Below are positions 48,661 through 59,636 of a DNA stretch of 64,000 nucleotides, piece by piece. Position 1 is the stretch's first letter. Every line of letters starts with the position of its first letter. Made by a program: the position numbers and the translations under genes. The notes under the pieces were generated by a model. It saw only the letters and a list, made by a program, of their open reading frames with translations. It did not search any database and was not told the origin of the DNA. Origin of the DNA: Lonicera japonica (taxonomy: Eukaryota > Streptophyta > Magnoliopsida > Dipsacales > Caprifoliaceae); NCBI GenBank assembly GCA_021464415.1, contig CM038469.1, positions 12,006,501 to 12,070,500 of the forward strand. Reading direction: 5' to 3'.

Positions 48661-49353
48661 AGGATTGCATTAGAACATAGAGGGATGTGTGAGAGAAAGT
48701 CATTTTACATATTCCAGTTTCCACTGCTTTGAATCTCTAATTTTTTGCCATTTGTCTCATGATCACCTGACTTACTTTGTTTTTCATTTTGTTATGCTAA
48801 TAGAGTCTGTGCACATATTTGTAATTCTAATGAATTATTCTATTGCTATCATTCAACAGGAATGGTACAATTGAAGTTGATGGCTACTGTAATGAACATT
48901 ATGTGATGCAGCATGATCTGTTGAGAGAACTAGCTATCTACCAGGAGTGAGCAAGAGCCTATAGAACTGAGAAAAAGATTAATTATGGATATAAGCAATA
49001 ATCGCTATCCCCAGTGGTTGGTTGAACAACAGCAGCAACCGAAACATGCCCGCCTTTTGTCTATTTCTACAGGTATACAATTATTTATGAGCCCGCCTTT
49101 TAAATGTTTGATAATTTTAGGTGAATTTGATTGGTTTAATAGAAAATAATTGAATTCTCTTACTCTATTCTTCACAATAACTTAGCAGGGAGATGGGAAT
49201 TTTTTTTTTCATCTATAAGGGGAAAACCAGGTAAAGCACTATGTACCACGAAAACTGATTCCTTCGAATTAAAATGATCAACACTACTAAAAAAGGAAAT
49301 ATGGAATCTTGGGCATTTTCCATGGAAAAGAAGTCCAATCAAACACACCCTTA

Positions 49354-49587
49354 GGGTCTGTTTGATAAAAAGTTGGAGAATGATTGAAAACACTACAAGT
49401 TTTATGAGAAGTTGGAAAAAGAGGAGTGATTTGTCCCAGATGTTCTATTCCATTTTCGGTTTTTCTATGGAATTCAATTCTTTGGGGGATGAGTAAGAAA
49501 ATTATCCAAAGAACAAGAGGAAAATATGGAGAACATCTCCCCAAATAACTCATCTATTTCCAACTTTTTTTTTTATCACACCCACCC
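49354..49587. mobile_element. MITE, family 2, in NLR intron 5
   Basis: 234 bp with ends GGGTCTGTTTGATAAAAAGTTGGA and TCCAAC(T)nATCACACCCACCC, flanked by TTA (49351-49353, 49588-49590), the Tourist/Harbinger target type. Confidence 0.75.
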
Positions 49588-50913
49588 TTAGTTTGTTACG
49601 TTATTTATTCCTTTTCCTCGTGATAATTTATTGCATACTGATTGCAGGTGAAACGTTCACCTCAAGCTGGTGCAACATGCAACTACCTTCAACTGAGGTT
49701 CTAATACTGAACTTCAGGTCAAAGACTTACTTCTTACCGCACTTCATGGAGAAAATGGACAAATTGAAGGTTCTGATCATCACAAATTACGGTTTCTGTC
49801 CTGTAGAGCTAAACAATTTTATACTACTCAGTTATTTATCCGATCTAAGGAGAATCAGATTGGAAAACATCTCAATCACCTTGCTCAGCAAATCCTTACT
49901 GCAACTGAAGAATCTGCAGAAAATATCCTTGATGATGTGTGAGATTGGCAAGGCTTTTGGGAGTTGTACGATTGAAATCCCTCAAATGTTACCAAATCTA
50001 TTGGAGCTTGAGATTGACTATTGCGATGATTTAGTTGAATTTCCTATTGGGTTCTGTAGCCTCTTACGTCTTAAGAAGCTCAGTATGACTTGCTGTAATG
50101 AGCTGAGTGCACTTCCCGATGAATTTGGAAGGCTGGTGAATTTAGAAGTACTGAGGTTTCATTCTTGCACGAAGCTCGAGGAATTACCGGAGTCTATTTG
50201 TGGGCTCCACAAATTGAGATTTCTTGATATATCTGATTGTGTAGGTATGAGTAAAATGCCCGAATGAATAGGTGACTTGCAGGGTCTAAGAGCCCTACAC
50301 ATGAGGGGTTGCCGGGGTTTACAAGAGTTGCCACCATCAGTTGAAGATCTTTGCGAGTTAAAAGATGTGATTTGCGATGAAGAGATTTCTTATTTATGGA
50401 AATTTTATGAGAATAATCTCACCAACTTGAAGGTAAATGTGATAAAAGAAGATATCAACCTTGACTGGCTTCACAATGTTGTTTGACAAAATGAAGGAAC
50501 ATTAGTACATTACCAGGTATGTCACTTGAAAATGACGTGTGATTTTTGAAACGTTTCTATATGTATTGCGATTCTCATTATATTTTTCGATAATCATGTT
50601 TTGATGTAAATTTCCTAATGACTATTCGGATTTTCTTTAATATAATATAGCAAGTGTGGTGATTTGGTAGGTTTTTATATTGCACCATGATAATGGTGAA
50701 ACAATTTGGGTACCATAATTTGGCTCGCAAGTTCTGGTGGAAACAAGAGCCCTAATTATTTGATTACTACACTAGATGCATCGCAAGAATACTCCGTTCA
50801 ACACAAATTAAAAATCTCATTTTGACTATAACCGTTTAAGAAAACACTAGTTTCAATTTAATCATTAGTCAAACACCACAACTTATTTTCAGTTGTACTA
50901 TTTGGGACATTGA

Positions 50914-51286
50914 GGTGATGTTTGGTTGATGTTTTGAGTTGAGTTTTTAAAATATGGTATTTGATAGAATTTTGAAGTATTTTGAAAAGTGGATTTGGTT
51001 TTTTTTTTTTTTGAGTTTTTTTCAACCAACTAAAAATCTCATAAAAAAATTTCAAAAAATAGCACAATGGATCTTATTTTATAGATCTTGACGAATATGT
51101 TTTAAATATATATTTTTTATTTAATTTTGATTTTTGAATTTAAAGTTACGGTGTTTTAAAGTTTTTTTTTAGAGTGAGACAGTAAAGTGAAATAAATTTT
51201 GGAAAGTGTAAAAGTATAGTTGATTTTGAGTGGAGTTTTTAAAATTTTGAGAAAAAAATATAAATAAAGAGCCACCAAACAGGCCC
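50914..51286. mobile_element. Tourist-like MITE, family 3
   Basis: 373 bp with ends GGTGATGTTTGGTTGATGTTT and AGCCACCAAACAGGCCC, flanked by TGA (50911-50913, 51287-51289). Copy A at about 33 has the empty site, CATTGACTGTTCC, with a single TGA. The 3-bp duplication and ends fit PIF/Harbinger MITEs. Confidence 0.85.
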
Positions 51287-52329
51287 TGACTGCTCCAAAA
51301 ATGTAATGGAACTTGATAATTTAAGACTTTCCGAAGTGGAAAGCAAGATTCTCAAGTTGACGCTTTATCAACAGAATAGATCTCATCCCAATAGACAATA
51401 AACTGATGGTATTGCAGTATGAATCTTGCGTTTTAGATAATGAATAGGCTTGTCTATTTATGCAGGGCAATGCACGCACTAGATTAATCTATTGTTGTTT
51501 AACTGCTGGCTATAAGAAAATCCAAGCACCCCCACCCCCTACTCCCACCCCTCTTCCCTCTTCCGGTCCCAGGTGAAGGTGAAACTCGAAACCAAGTCCT
51601 CTTGAACCCTAGTGTGCGCATTTCTCACGTCGGTTTTGTCAATGGAAGTTGCAAAAGCAACGTCTCCTTGCATTATTGTGCACATGATACATTGGTTAGT
51701 AATGATTATTGTGCACATGATACATTGGTCAACACAAATTTTGATACACATGGTCAAAACAAAAGTTCTCAATAAGCATTAATACACATGGGAATACTCG
51801 ATGGTGTAACAACACTTGCTAAGAACCCATAAATAAAAAGATAAAAGTTCTTGGTAAGCATTAGTCTATAAGCAATACAAATACTGTATAAAGTTAGTAC
51901 ACAAAATCATGGATTGGGGGCGTACAAAAGTGTATTTGAATTCATTTAAGGAAAATGCTAATTTTACTCAATTTTTTTATGAACTTTTGTACGAACTGGT
52001 GTAGCACTAGTACGAACTTTTGTACAAAAAATTTTGTAGACTGACTTATGATATGGATTAATATATCTACTTTCTCTCAAAAAGAATTTGATTATTTTGT
52101 AACTTTGCAACCAAATTACATTCATTCGCCTACTTTGCAATTAAACAAAGTTTTACTCTAAAAGATGGGTCTTCCAAACTAAAATAAAATTGAAAATACA
52201 TCTAAACATAATTTTATCTATAGCTTGTTCAAACTTAAACTAAATTTTTGCTTGTCAGAGATACATCTAGCAATGATCCACTAACAGCGGAGGCCATTTA
52301 GTTTCCAAGTCTTATGCTGATCTCCTACC

Positions 52330-52800
52330 ACTCATAAAGAGTCACCATCCCAAATCATCAAGCTGCTTTTTGTACAGTGGATACTTTTGTGCACAATTTC
52401 CTTGCAGAGTTTTATACTTCCTTGGTCGAAAAGCGTCTGGTCGATGTAGATATAGATGACATGCATAGCCTACTTCAAGGACGTTCTAGCTGATTTAGAG
52501 ATGTTCAATTTAAACGTTGAATGGCGCGTTGATAAGATTGAGGATGTTAAATTACTGTGTCCCCTTGTTGCCGAACTTGATGAGTTCAGGAAGCGGGCTG
52601 AGGATAAGAAGAGGGGTGTGGCATTGGTGAAAGAGGAATTGGCCAAAGTAGAGGCGGAATTGGACGAGTGAACGGTCTTTGTGGGAGAAGGCGGCGGAAG
52701 TTAAGGTTGCTTATGGGGATATGATAGCAAGAATGGATACGACGCATTTAGCGGATGGCTTGTTTCTCAACTTGTGTTGTGGCTCTTTTTGCTTTTAGGG
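52330..52800 (+). pseudogene. Gene fragment with coiled coil, possibly MATH/CC-like
   Basis: It lies in the part of copy B missing from copy A. Frames with two shifts read TVDTFVHNFLAEFYTSLVEK, then AYFKDVLADLEMFNLNVEWR, then AEDKKRGVALVKEELAKVEA and WEKAAEVKVAYGDMIARMD. The pattern of a helical segment, a LEMFNLNVEW-type motif and a charged coiled coil recalls the C-termini of plant MATH/coiled-coil or PEARLI-4-type proteins. That assignment is weak. The shifts near 52475 and the TGA at 52669 mark it as a remnant. Confidence 0.35.
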
Positions 52801-53458
52801 ATGGACATGATTTTGTTGATTTTATTATGCTTTTATGTTAATTTCCGTGATTAATCTGATGAGATATAGCTAGTTCTTGATTGAGGTGAAAATTTTGGCA
52901 CGTTATGATTTGTTTAAATTGAAAAATTATGTGACTTTATCACAAGCACAAGTCATTGAAGAAAGTGTTGTTGAATTGAGGATGAAGAGAGATTAGTTCA
53001 AAAGAGACGATCTCTATGATGGGTAGATCACTTTTACAAAATTTTATCAGAAAATTGAATCTAGAAGTGGGTGAAATGAACATCTAAAATTTAATAGTTG
53101 AAAAAGAACATACGTATATAAAAAAAATTTATGCCCACTTCCACTTTCTTGATAAAATTTTGTGAAGATGATCTACGCTATAATATAGAGATCATCTTCG
53201 TCAAGTTTCATGAAAAAACCTATCTATTTAACTTTCGAACTAGACACCATTTGACAGAAATGGACTAAAAGGTAATGAAAAAGAACTGATGATTTTTTTT
53301 TTATTTTTTATCTTGAAAGAAATGTCTTACTCTATTCCTTCGAAAATCTTACAAAAGTTATAATAAAAAAATAAATTCACAACTTTTTAAGTAAGAGGCT
53401 CAGACCACTCCATTAATTTATTCTACATCTCTTTAGATATTTTGAAAATCACAAATCC

Positions 53459-53569
53459 TATGTGATTAGCAATGAAGAGATTTTGTGTACTTATGGAATT
53501 TTGATGAGAATCATCTCACCAATTTGGTAGTTATTGTGATAAAAGAAGATATAGAACTTGATGATTAAT
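53459..53569 (+). pseudogene. Relic of an NLR C-terminal exon (copy B)
   Basis: Same relic as 1019-1124: TGTGATTAGCAATGAAGAGATTT, then GATGAGAATCATCTCACCAATTTGG and GTGATAAAAGAAGATATAGAAC. Homologous to the NLR end at 50361-50470. Confidence 0.6.
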
Positions 53570-55283
53570 GATGGAAGAACATATATGTGTGCAACGTAGT
53601 TATTTGTTCACCTGTACTTGTAATGTGACATTGTCGTTGTATATAATATTGAATAATCAAGTTTTGCTAGTAATTAGACCAGGCGCATGCGCCACAAATT
53701 AATAAGCATACACTAAAACTTAAGCTTATTAAGAGAAATAATATGCCTTTTTTTAATTGTTTCATTATAAAAGACTCACGTGTCAAAGTTATTTTAGACA
53801 TTGTGTATATCTAATTAGCATTATTTTTGTATTTATAGATGCCCATTAAAAATAGCCCCTCCAACAATAATTTCTTGTCTATCTTCACATTTATACATAT
53901 AAAATCATATAAGCAATGAAAAACGATTATTTTGCGTATGAGATTCTTTACATGCATAGAGTCTCATAGATGATGTAAAAGAAATTCATATATATATATA
54001 ATAATAATTATTAATTTTTTTTTATATATTTGATATTATAACAAATAGTATGATACATTTGACCGGTCCATATATTAACTACACTACTCTTTTCAACTCA
54101 AACGAAGAGTCTAACTTAAAATTTTATAGTTTTTATGAGAACACTAATTTCAACTTAATTAATTAATGCTCAAAAGTATAACTTATTTTCTATTGTCCGT
54201 CTATTGATTATATATTGAAAAGGAAATAAAACTTTTAATTTGAGACATTTTGAAAAGGAAAGATCAAGCTTCACTCTTAATTTGAGATAAAGCGAATAGT
54301 TATAACATACATAAGCAATTTTATTTCAACTTTATGCACGCCACAACACATAATTATAATATTTAACGTAATGATATAATATTTTGGTATATTAATGAAC
54401 ATTTTTGTGCACGCGACACCCACGATTTACTCTTGTAACATGTGCAAACTTATTTGTTTATAGAGATCTTTGTTCTCGTAATAATAAGGATTGACAAATA
54501 AATCTCAATGGTTAGATTTGTGATGAAAATTTCTAAAAGAATTTTGACGCAAATTAGAAAGGACTATTTTAACATAGTAGTTCTTATTTTTATTTTTTTT
54601 CATATTATTAAATTTGTAGTCACTTTTACGTAAAGGGTTAAAATGTTAAATAACTATAGCGGTACCCCCTCAATAAAATTCATGTGTATGTTCTTGTTTG
54701 CGCCATATACAATGAGTCAATATGCATAAACTTGTTGTATATGTGCTGAACCAATATAATTTTTTTATTTTTTTTAGTATTTAATACTAGTTCGGCGCAT
54801 ATGTAACGAGTATACACTTATTTACTCACTTCATATACACTGAAAAGGTAAAACAAAATAAATGATAGTGTGTATGTGGCCTTTAATAATAAACTAAGTG
54901 GGGAAGATATACACAAGCTTGACGCATATGTAATGAGTATATACATGTTTACTCGTTTCATATACGCCGAAAAGGTGAAACAAAATAAATGGTAGTGTAC
55001 ATACGTAGCCTTTAAATTTTAAATGTTTTATTTCGGTACTTAAATTATTTAATGAGTCTTACTTTGACCCAATTGTTAATTTACCAAAAGTAGTTGGACC
55101 GAATGAAAGGTATTTTTATTCAAATATTTCAACTAAAAATTTATTTTGAGAATTTTTTTTGAAAAACTATTATAAATGAAAAAAAAATGGAAGAGAGACA
55201 CCTTCTTCACCTTCTTCACCTTCCAATCCACATATACAATATATAGATTTACATGATATCTGAGAATTTATATCGGTCTTATA

Positions 55284-55319
<36 letters not shown>

Positions 55320-55328
55320 TCAACTCTT

Positions 55329-55460
55329 ATGTCTATCATCTTCAACCTTCATCCTCAAGGACCTCAACCCATCACCACCTTCAAACCATTGGCGATAAGT
55401 CCTGCTCTGTACTTAAAAGGATTTAGTGCACAGAACAAAGGAGTGGTGGAGATTGAGTGA
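55329..55460 (+). CDS. Small ORF, copy B version
   Basis: 43 codons starting MSIIFNLHPQGPQPITTFKP and ending NKGVVEIE. The 5' region has ATATATAG, a (CT)n run and a (CA)n run. Compared with copy A it keeps about 22 bp, giving LKGFSAQNKG. It could be a first exon whose downstream part was lost at the copia junction. Function unknown. Confidence 0.35.
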   Translation: MSIIFNLHPQGPQPITTFKPLAISPALYLKGFSAQNKGVVEIE

Positions 55461-55514
55461 GGCAAAACATAATAGCACTACCCATATACTGTCATCTGGA
55501 GTCGGGACCTATTG

Positions 55515-57978
55515 TTAGGGGTATTATTGGAATTCGCACTCGACATATTGAATTTCTCAATGACATGAGAAATATATTTCTTTTGCGAAAGCCACAATTT
55601 GCCAACCTTTCTATCTCTCCGAATCTCCATACCAAGGATCTTTTGTGCGGCCCCAAGATCATTCATGTCAAATTCCCGGCCCAATTGCACCTTGAGCTCA
55701 TTCACCTTTGACATATCTCGACACGCTATAAGCATATCATCCACATAAAGCATCAACAAGATAAATGAGCCATCATCAAAGTTCCGAACATAGGCACAAT
55801 GATCACCATCACACAGACGATAACCAATCCGCAACATAAATAAATCAAACCGTAGGTACCATTGCCTTGGCGACTGCTTTAGTCCATACAATGACTTCTT
55901 GAGCCGACAAACAAATTTTTCCTTACCTACTTCCTTGAACCCTTCCGGTTGCGCCATGTAAATCGTCTCCTTCAAATCACCATGAAGAAAAGCCGTTTTT
56001 ACATCCATTTGCTCAAGCTCCAAATCAAATTGAGCTACCATAGCAAGCAAAACCCGTATCGAAGTGTGTCTCACAACCGGGGAAAAAATCTCATCATAAT
56101 CAACCCCTTCCTTTTGAGAAAACCCCTTCGCTACTAACCGTGCCTTGAATTTCGGTGCTTCATCTTTGTTGATTGCTTCTTTCTTCCTAAATACCTATTT
56201 GGAACCGATAATACTCCGGTCCTTAGGCCTAGGAACCAAATCCCAAACGGAATTCATTCGTAAAGCCTCTATCTCTTCTACCATAGCACCCATCCAACTA
56301 TCCTTGTCTTTGATACTAATGGCTTCTTTATAACTAGTTGGATCGCCCTCACTTGTAATAAGGGCATAGTTGACCTCGTCTTCCCAACCAAACCTTAAGG
56401 GTGGTTTGATTGCCCGTCGTGGTCTATCCCGTGCTATCGATGGTTTCGGCTCCACCTCACCCGGTCTTTCCTCGGATTCCTCTTCCTCTAGCTCCACCTT
56501 AACCGCGTCGTCATTCGATTGAATTTCATGAGAATCATCTTTACTACCGCTTGAAGATGCTCCACCACTTCCGGTAACCGACGAACTTGGAATTAGAATT
56601 GGAATCTTGACCGTATTAACCCCACCGTTATCATTGATCTCTTGGTATTCCCGTTCCTTAAGCATAGCCCCCTCATCAAATGTCACATCCCGACTAAACA
56701 AAAGCTTTCTCGCTACCGGATCCCAAAGCTTGAACCCTTTCACCTCTCCCCCAAAATCGAGAAAGATACACCGGTGAGCCTTCGGGTCATTCTTTGATCT
56801 CTTGTCGCTAGGAATATGAGTATATACCGGGCACCCGAACACTCTTAACTTAGAGTAGTCCACTTCTCGCCCGACCATACTTCTTCCGAACATTTTAAAC
56901 CAAAATTCACATTCGGTGACCTATTGACCAAGTATACGGCATGATCAACACAAGCCGCCCAAAATATTTTCGGCAAACCCGCATGAATCCTCATACTTCT
57001 CGCCCTATCCATAATGGTACGATTCATTCTTTCCGCAACTCCATTTTGTTATGGAGTTTTCTTCACGGTAAAGTGCCTTTTGATGCCGGCATTCTTGCAA
57101 AACTTCACGAATTCTCCATCCTTATACTCCCCTCCGTTGTCACTTCTCAAATACTTTACTTTTCGACCCGTTTGATTTTCCACCATAGCCTTCCACTCCT
57201 TGAATTTTTCGAAAACCTCGGATTTTTCCCTCAAGTAGTAGACCCAAACTCGACGTGAAAAATCATCAACAAAAGTCATAAAATATTTGAAACCGCCTAA
57301 AGAAACAACCTCTAAAGGTCCACACACATCGGAATGAATATAATCAAGCATACCTCGGATTTTGTGTTCCGCGGTATCAAATCGAACTCTAGTTTGCTTG
57401 CCCATCACACAATACTTGCAGAAATCGAGCTTGCACCCATGGACCCCCTTCAACAAGTTTCGTCGATGAAGCTCCTCCATGCCCCGTTGGCTCATGTGGC
57501 CAAGCCTCATGTGCCATAACAAAAGCTCATCACCTTCCACTTCCGTGGAAACCGTTGCTCCACCAACTACCGTGTTTCCTTTCAACCTATAAAGGTTGTT
57601 CGGTGACTTTGTGCCGCGCAAAATCACCATTGATCCCTTCTTCACCTTCATAGCCCTGTCTTCGACTTGAATCACACACCCTTTTGAATCGAGCGTGCCT
57701 AAGGAGATCAAATTCTTCTTGAGAGCGGGTACGTGTCTAACATCACTTAGCGTGCGGGTCACGCCATCCCACATCTTTATTTTCACCGTGCCAATACCAA
57801 CAACTTTGCATGTAGCATCGTTGCCCATGAAGATTTCCCCTCCATTGCATTCCGTGTAGTCAACGAACCAATTACGATTCGGGCACATGTGATAGGAGCA
57901 TCCGAAATCAAGAATCCACCCACTACTTTGATCCGCTAAAAAACAAGTAAGAACATCGGTGTTAACCTCTTGGTCCAC
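55515..57978 (-). pseudogene. copia pol (protease, integrase, RT), truncated
   Basis: Protease: SSGWILDFGCSYHMCPN, where the usual D-S-G is D-F-G. Integrase: LLWHMRLGHMSQRGM, CKYCVMGKQTRV, YIHSDVCGPL, KYLRSDNGGEY, then TAA in place of Gln before QNGVAERMNR at about 57051. A frameshift follows near 56880 (VWSG). RT: LVPRPKDRSIIGSK then TAG at about 56194, VDYDEIFSPVVRHTS, QMDVKTAFLHGDL, LMLYVDDMLIA. It ends at the truncation after KKYISHVIEKFNM. The domain order is complete to RT. Confidence 0.87.
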
Positions 57979-57981
57979 CTC

Positions 57982-58830
57982 TTAGGTCGCAACTCCCGCA
58001 ACCTCCTTTGGCGCGTCCGCCCTCTTACCTTTTAGCTCCGGGCAATTCTTCTTGATGTGGCCTACCTTGTGACACTTAAAGCACTCCCAATTGCTTCGAT
58101 CTCGTGATTGAGACCGACCCGTGCCTCTATTCTTGGCACCCCGTGACCTTGACCGCCCACTTTGTTCACCACCACCACTCTTGGCAACCAAGCCCTCACT
58201 TGATGAAGAGCTTGCCCCGTTACCTCCCTTTTTCATGGCCACGTGCGATTGGAGGTCCTTGACAACCTCATTAAACTTGAGCGTTGTCTTGCCAAATTTC
58301 AAAGTGGTAACAAAGTGATCATAGGAGTCCGGCAATGAAGCAAATACAACATCAATTCTCTCAAGGTCATGCACTATTGCCTTGAAGACATTGATGTGCT
58401 TGTTCAAATCTTGCCCCTCCTTCATTTCCAACTTGAAAAGTTGCTTCTTGAGGTTCAACTTGTTGGACATAGACTTCCCTATGTACATCTCCTCCATCTT
58501 AGTCCACATATCCTTTGCATTCTTCTCCGACATCAAGTTTCTCAACACTTCGTCGATCACATGCATCTCTATAACGGACATAGCTTTCTTATCAATCTCA
58601 TTCCATTGGTCTTCGGACATATCTTGCGGCTTTTTCTCAAGTCCAAGCAATGCAACTTGCAAATTTGATTGGATGAGTACCCCCCCCCCCCGCATCCACC
58701 TTTGCCAAATACCGAAATTGATAACCTCGTCATAAGGCTTTATCTTAACTTCCATAGTGCTCCCAACACCTACAATGGTAGAAGAACTAGCTTGTGTTGC
58801 AACTACTCCGGTTTGAGTCCCTTCGGCCAT
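57982..58830 (-). pseudogene. copia gag
   Basis: 282 codons from MAEGTQTGVVATQASSSTIV. Typical copia gag core: NFGIWQRWM, KAMSVIEMHVIDEVL, AKDMWTKMEEMYIGKS, LNLKKQLFKLEMKEGQDL, ASLPDSYDHFVTTL. Basic GRSRSRGAKNRGTGRS precedes an intact zinc knuckle CFKCHKVGHIKKNC. A 12-base C run (58680-58691, G on the coding strand) lies in the N-terminal part (RGGGVL) and may have changed length. The frame ends at TAA, after which the same frame continues EVDQEVN into protease. Confidence 0.87.
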
Positions 58831-58905
58831 TTATCAAACACTTGGCGCACAAACCTTGCACCCAATAGCCAAACCTTGATACCAAACACCAGGCACCAAC
58901 CAAAT

Positions 58906-58917
58906 CCTCTGATACCA
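58906..58917 (-). other. Primer-binding site of the minus-strand copia
   Basis: TGGTATCAGAGG on the minus strand, complementary to initiator tRNA-Met, five bases from the LTR end. Confidence 0.85.
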
Positions 58918-59369
58918 CTTGCTGTGAACGTGGAACAATTAACCTAGTTCCAAACTCACAATTAAACCAGAGAAATCCCTTTCGGTAATTTCTACGAACA
59001 CTTGGAGGGCGGAATCCGACAAGCAATAGGATCGTTGTACAAACCAAGAAATAGCAACACAATAACAAGCAACAATGGATAGAAGATAAAGAGCAATGAC
59101 AAACAAGTGCAAATCAAAGAGAAAGAACACACCGAGAGTTTTGTGGAACCCTTTGGGTCTTCCACCAAGAGGTAGTTCCTTTATTGATAAACCAAGAATT
59201 ACAACCAATTCTCTCTCAATAATACTAGCTCTAGATCAATGGAACAAACCTCTAAAGATCACCTCTCACCTTAGCTAAACCCAAGCTAAGCTCTCTCTTC
59301 ACTCTTACAAAGCACTCTTGCAACTCTTTCAAGTCTCTCTTCCCACAAATAGAAAATAACCATTCTATT

Positions 59370-59377
59370 TATACAAA
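59370..59377 (-). promoter_or_regulatory. Putative TATA box of the copia LTR
   Basis: TTGTATAAATAGAATGG on the minus strand, about 35 bp downstream of the last palindrome of cluster 4. Position and sequence fit an LTR core promoter. Confidence 0.6.
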
Positions 59378-59412
59378 GTGAAAAATAAGAGTAAAAAGTT
59401 TTTACCCGCCCA

Positions 59413-59603
59413 GGTGCAAAACACGTTTTGCACCCATTCTCGAGTACACTGACTTGGTGCAAAACATGTTTTGCACCTCCGCCGAGTACACTGTCTGGTG
59501 CAAAAGACCTTTTGTACCCAATCCACGGGTAAACTGCCTGGTGCAAAACACTTTTTGCACCCAATCCGCATGCACTGTTTTGGTGCAAAAACTGTTTTGC
59601 ACC
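59413..59603. repeat. Palindrome array 4 (GGTGCAAAAC..GTTTTGCACC)
   Basis: Five 22-bp inverted repeats with 10-bp arms GGTGCAAAAC and GTTTTGCACC around a 2-nt centre start at 59413, 59456, 59497, 59540 and 59582, spaced 43, 41, 43 and 42 bp. Spacers share a CAATCC..GAGTACACTG motif. Three copies carry one or two changed arm bases. Confidence 0.92.
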
Positions 59604-59636
59604 ATACCTGCTTGCATTAATTACAAGCCAAACACA

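Larger units (their letters stand above)
44580..50486 (+). pseudogene. NRG1-like helper NLR (RPW8-NB-ARC-LRR), six exons, decayed
   Basis: RPW8-type NLRs act as helper receptors at membranes in plant immunity. Exons: 44580-44918 (RPW8-like, MDAAGIGGAAIGAVFGSLLE), 45519-45806 (P-loop APGGCGKTTLSKML), 46825-47228 (kinase-2 ILLVLDDVW, then ILVTSRF), 47868-48232 (GCKGFPLAL, the GLPL-type motif), 48860-49072 (MHD region as YVMQHDLLRELA), 49648-50486 (LRRs such as LPDEFGRLVNLEVL). All introns are GT-AG and phases agree. Lesions: a one-base loss near 45671 before EPLKEL, TGA at 47184-47186, a one-base gain near 48944, and TGA at 50265-50267. Intron lengths and exon order match a normal gene, so decay is recent. 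The three-base D in the kinase-2 DDVW is intact. It could still be expressed as truncated fragments. Confidence 0.88.
50881..55514. repeat. Segmental duplication copy B
   Basis: Counterpart of 1-3567. It starts 395 bp after the NLR stop and ends at TATTGT where the minus-strand copia begins. It differs from copy A by a MITE (50914-51286), about 1.2 kb extra (about 51700-52940), and lack of the 323-bp MITE. Confidence 0.85.
55515..59636 (-). mobile_element. Ty1/copia element, 3'-truncated
   Basis: On the minus strand it reads 5' LTR (59636-58923), PBS (58917-58906), gag, protease, integrase and RT, then stops within RT after KFNMSSANSNNTP. RNase H, polypurine tract and 3' LTR are absent. The truncation point abuts segmental duplication copy B. 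Because the 3' end is missing, the target duplication cannot be tested. Gag and pol motifs resemble Tork-type copias (inference). Confidence 0.87.
58923..59636 (-). repeat. 5' LTR of the minus-strand copia
   Basis: 714 bp on the minus strand, starting TGTGTTTGGCTTG and ending ACGTTCACA. It contains palindrome cluster 4 in U3, a TATA box (TATAAATA at about 59377-59370), and the likely transcribed region after it. Confidence 0.8.

Noticed and set aside
59286..59617. Overlapping minus-strand ORFs rich in Cys and Phe (FCTRQ, FAPG repeats)
   Set aside because: They are translations of the palindrome array in several frames, with no start context or homology. Reading in all frames is a property of the repeat.
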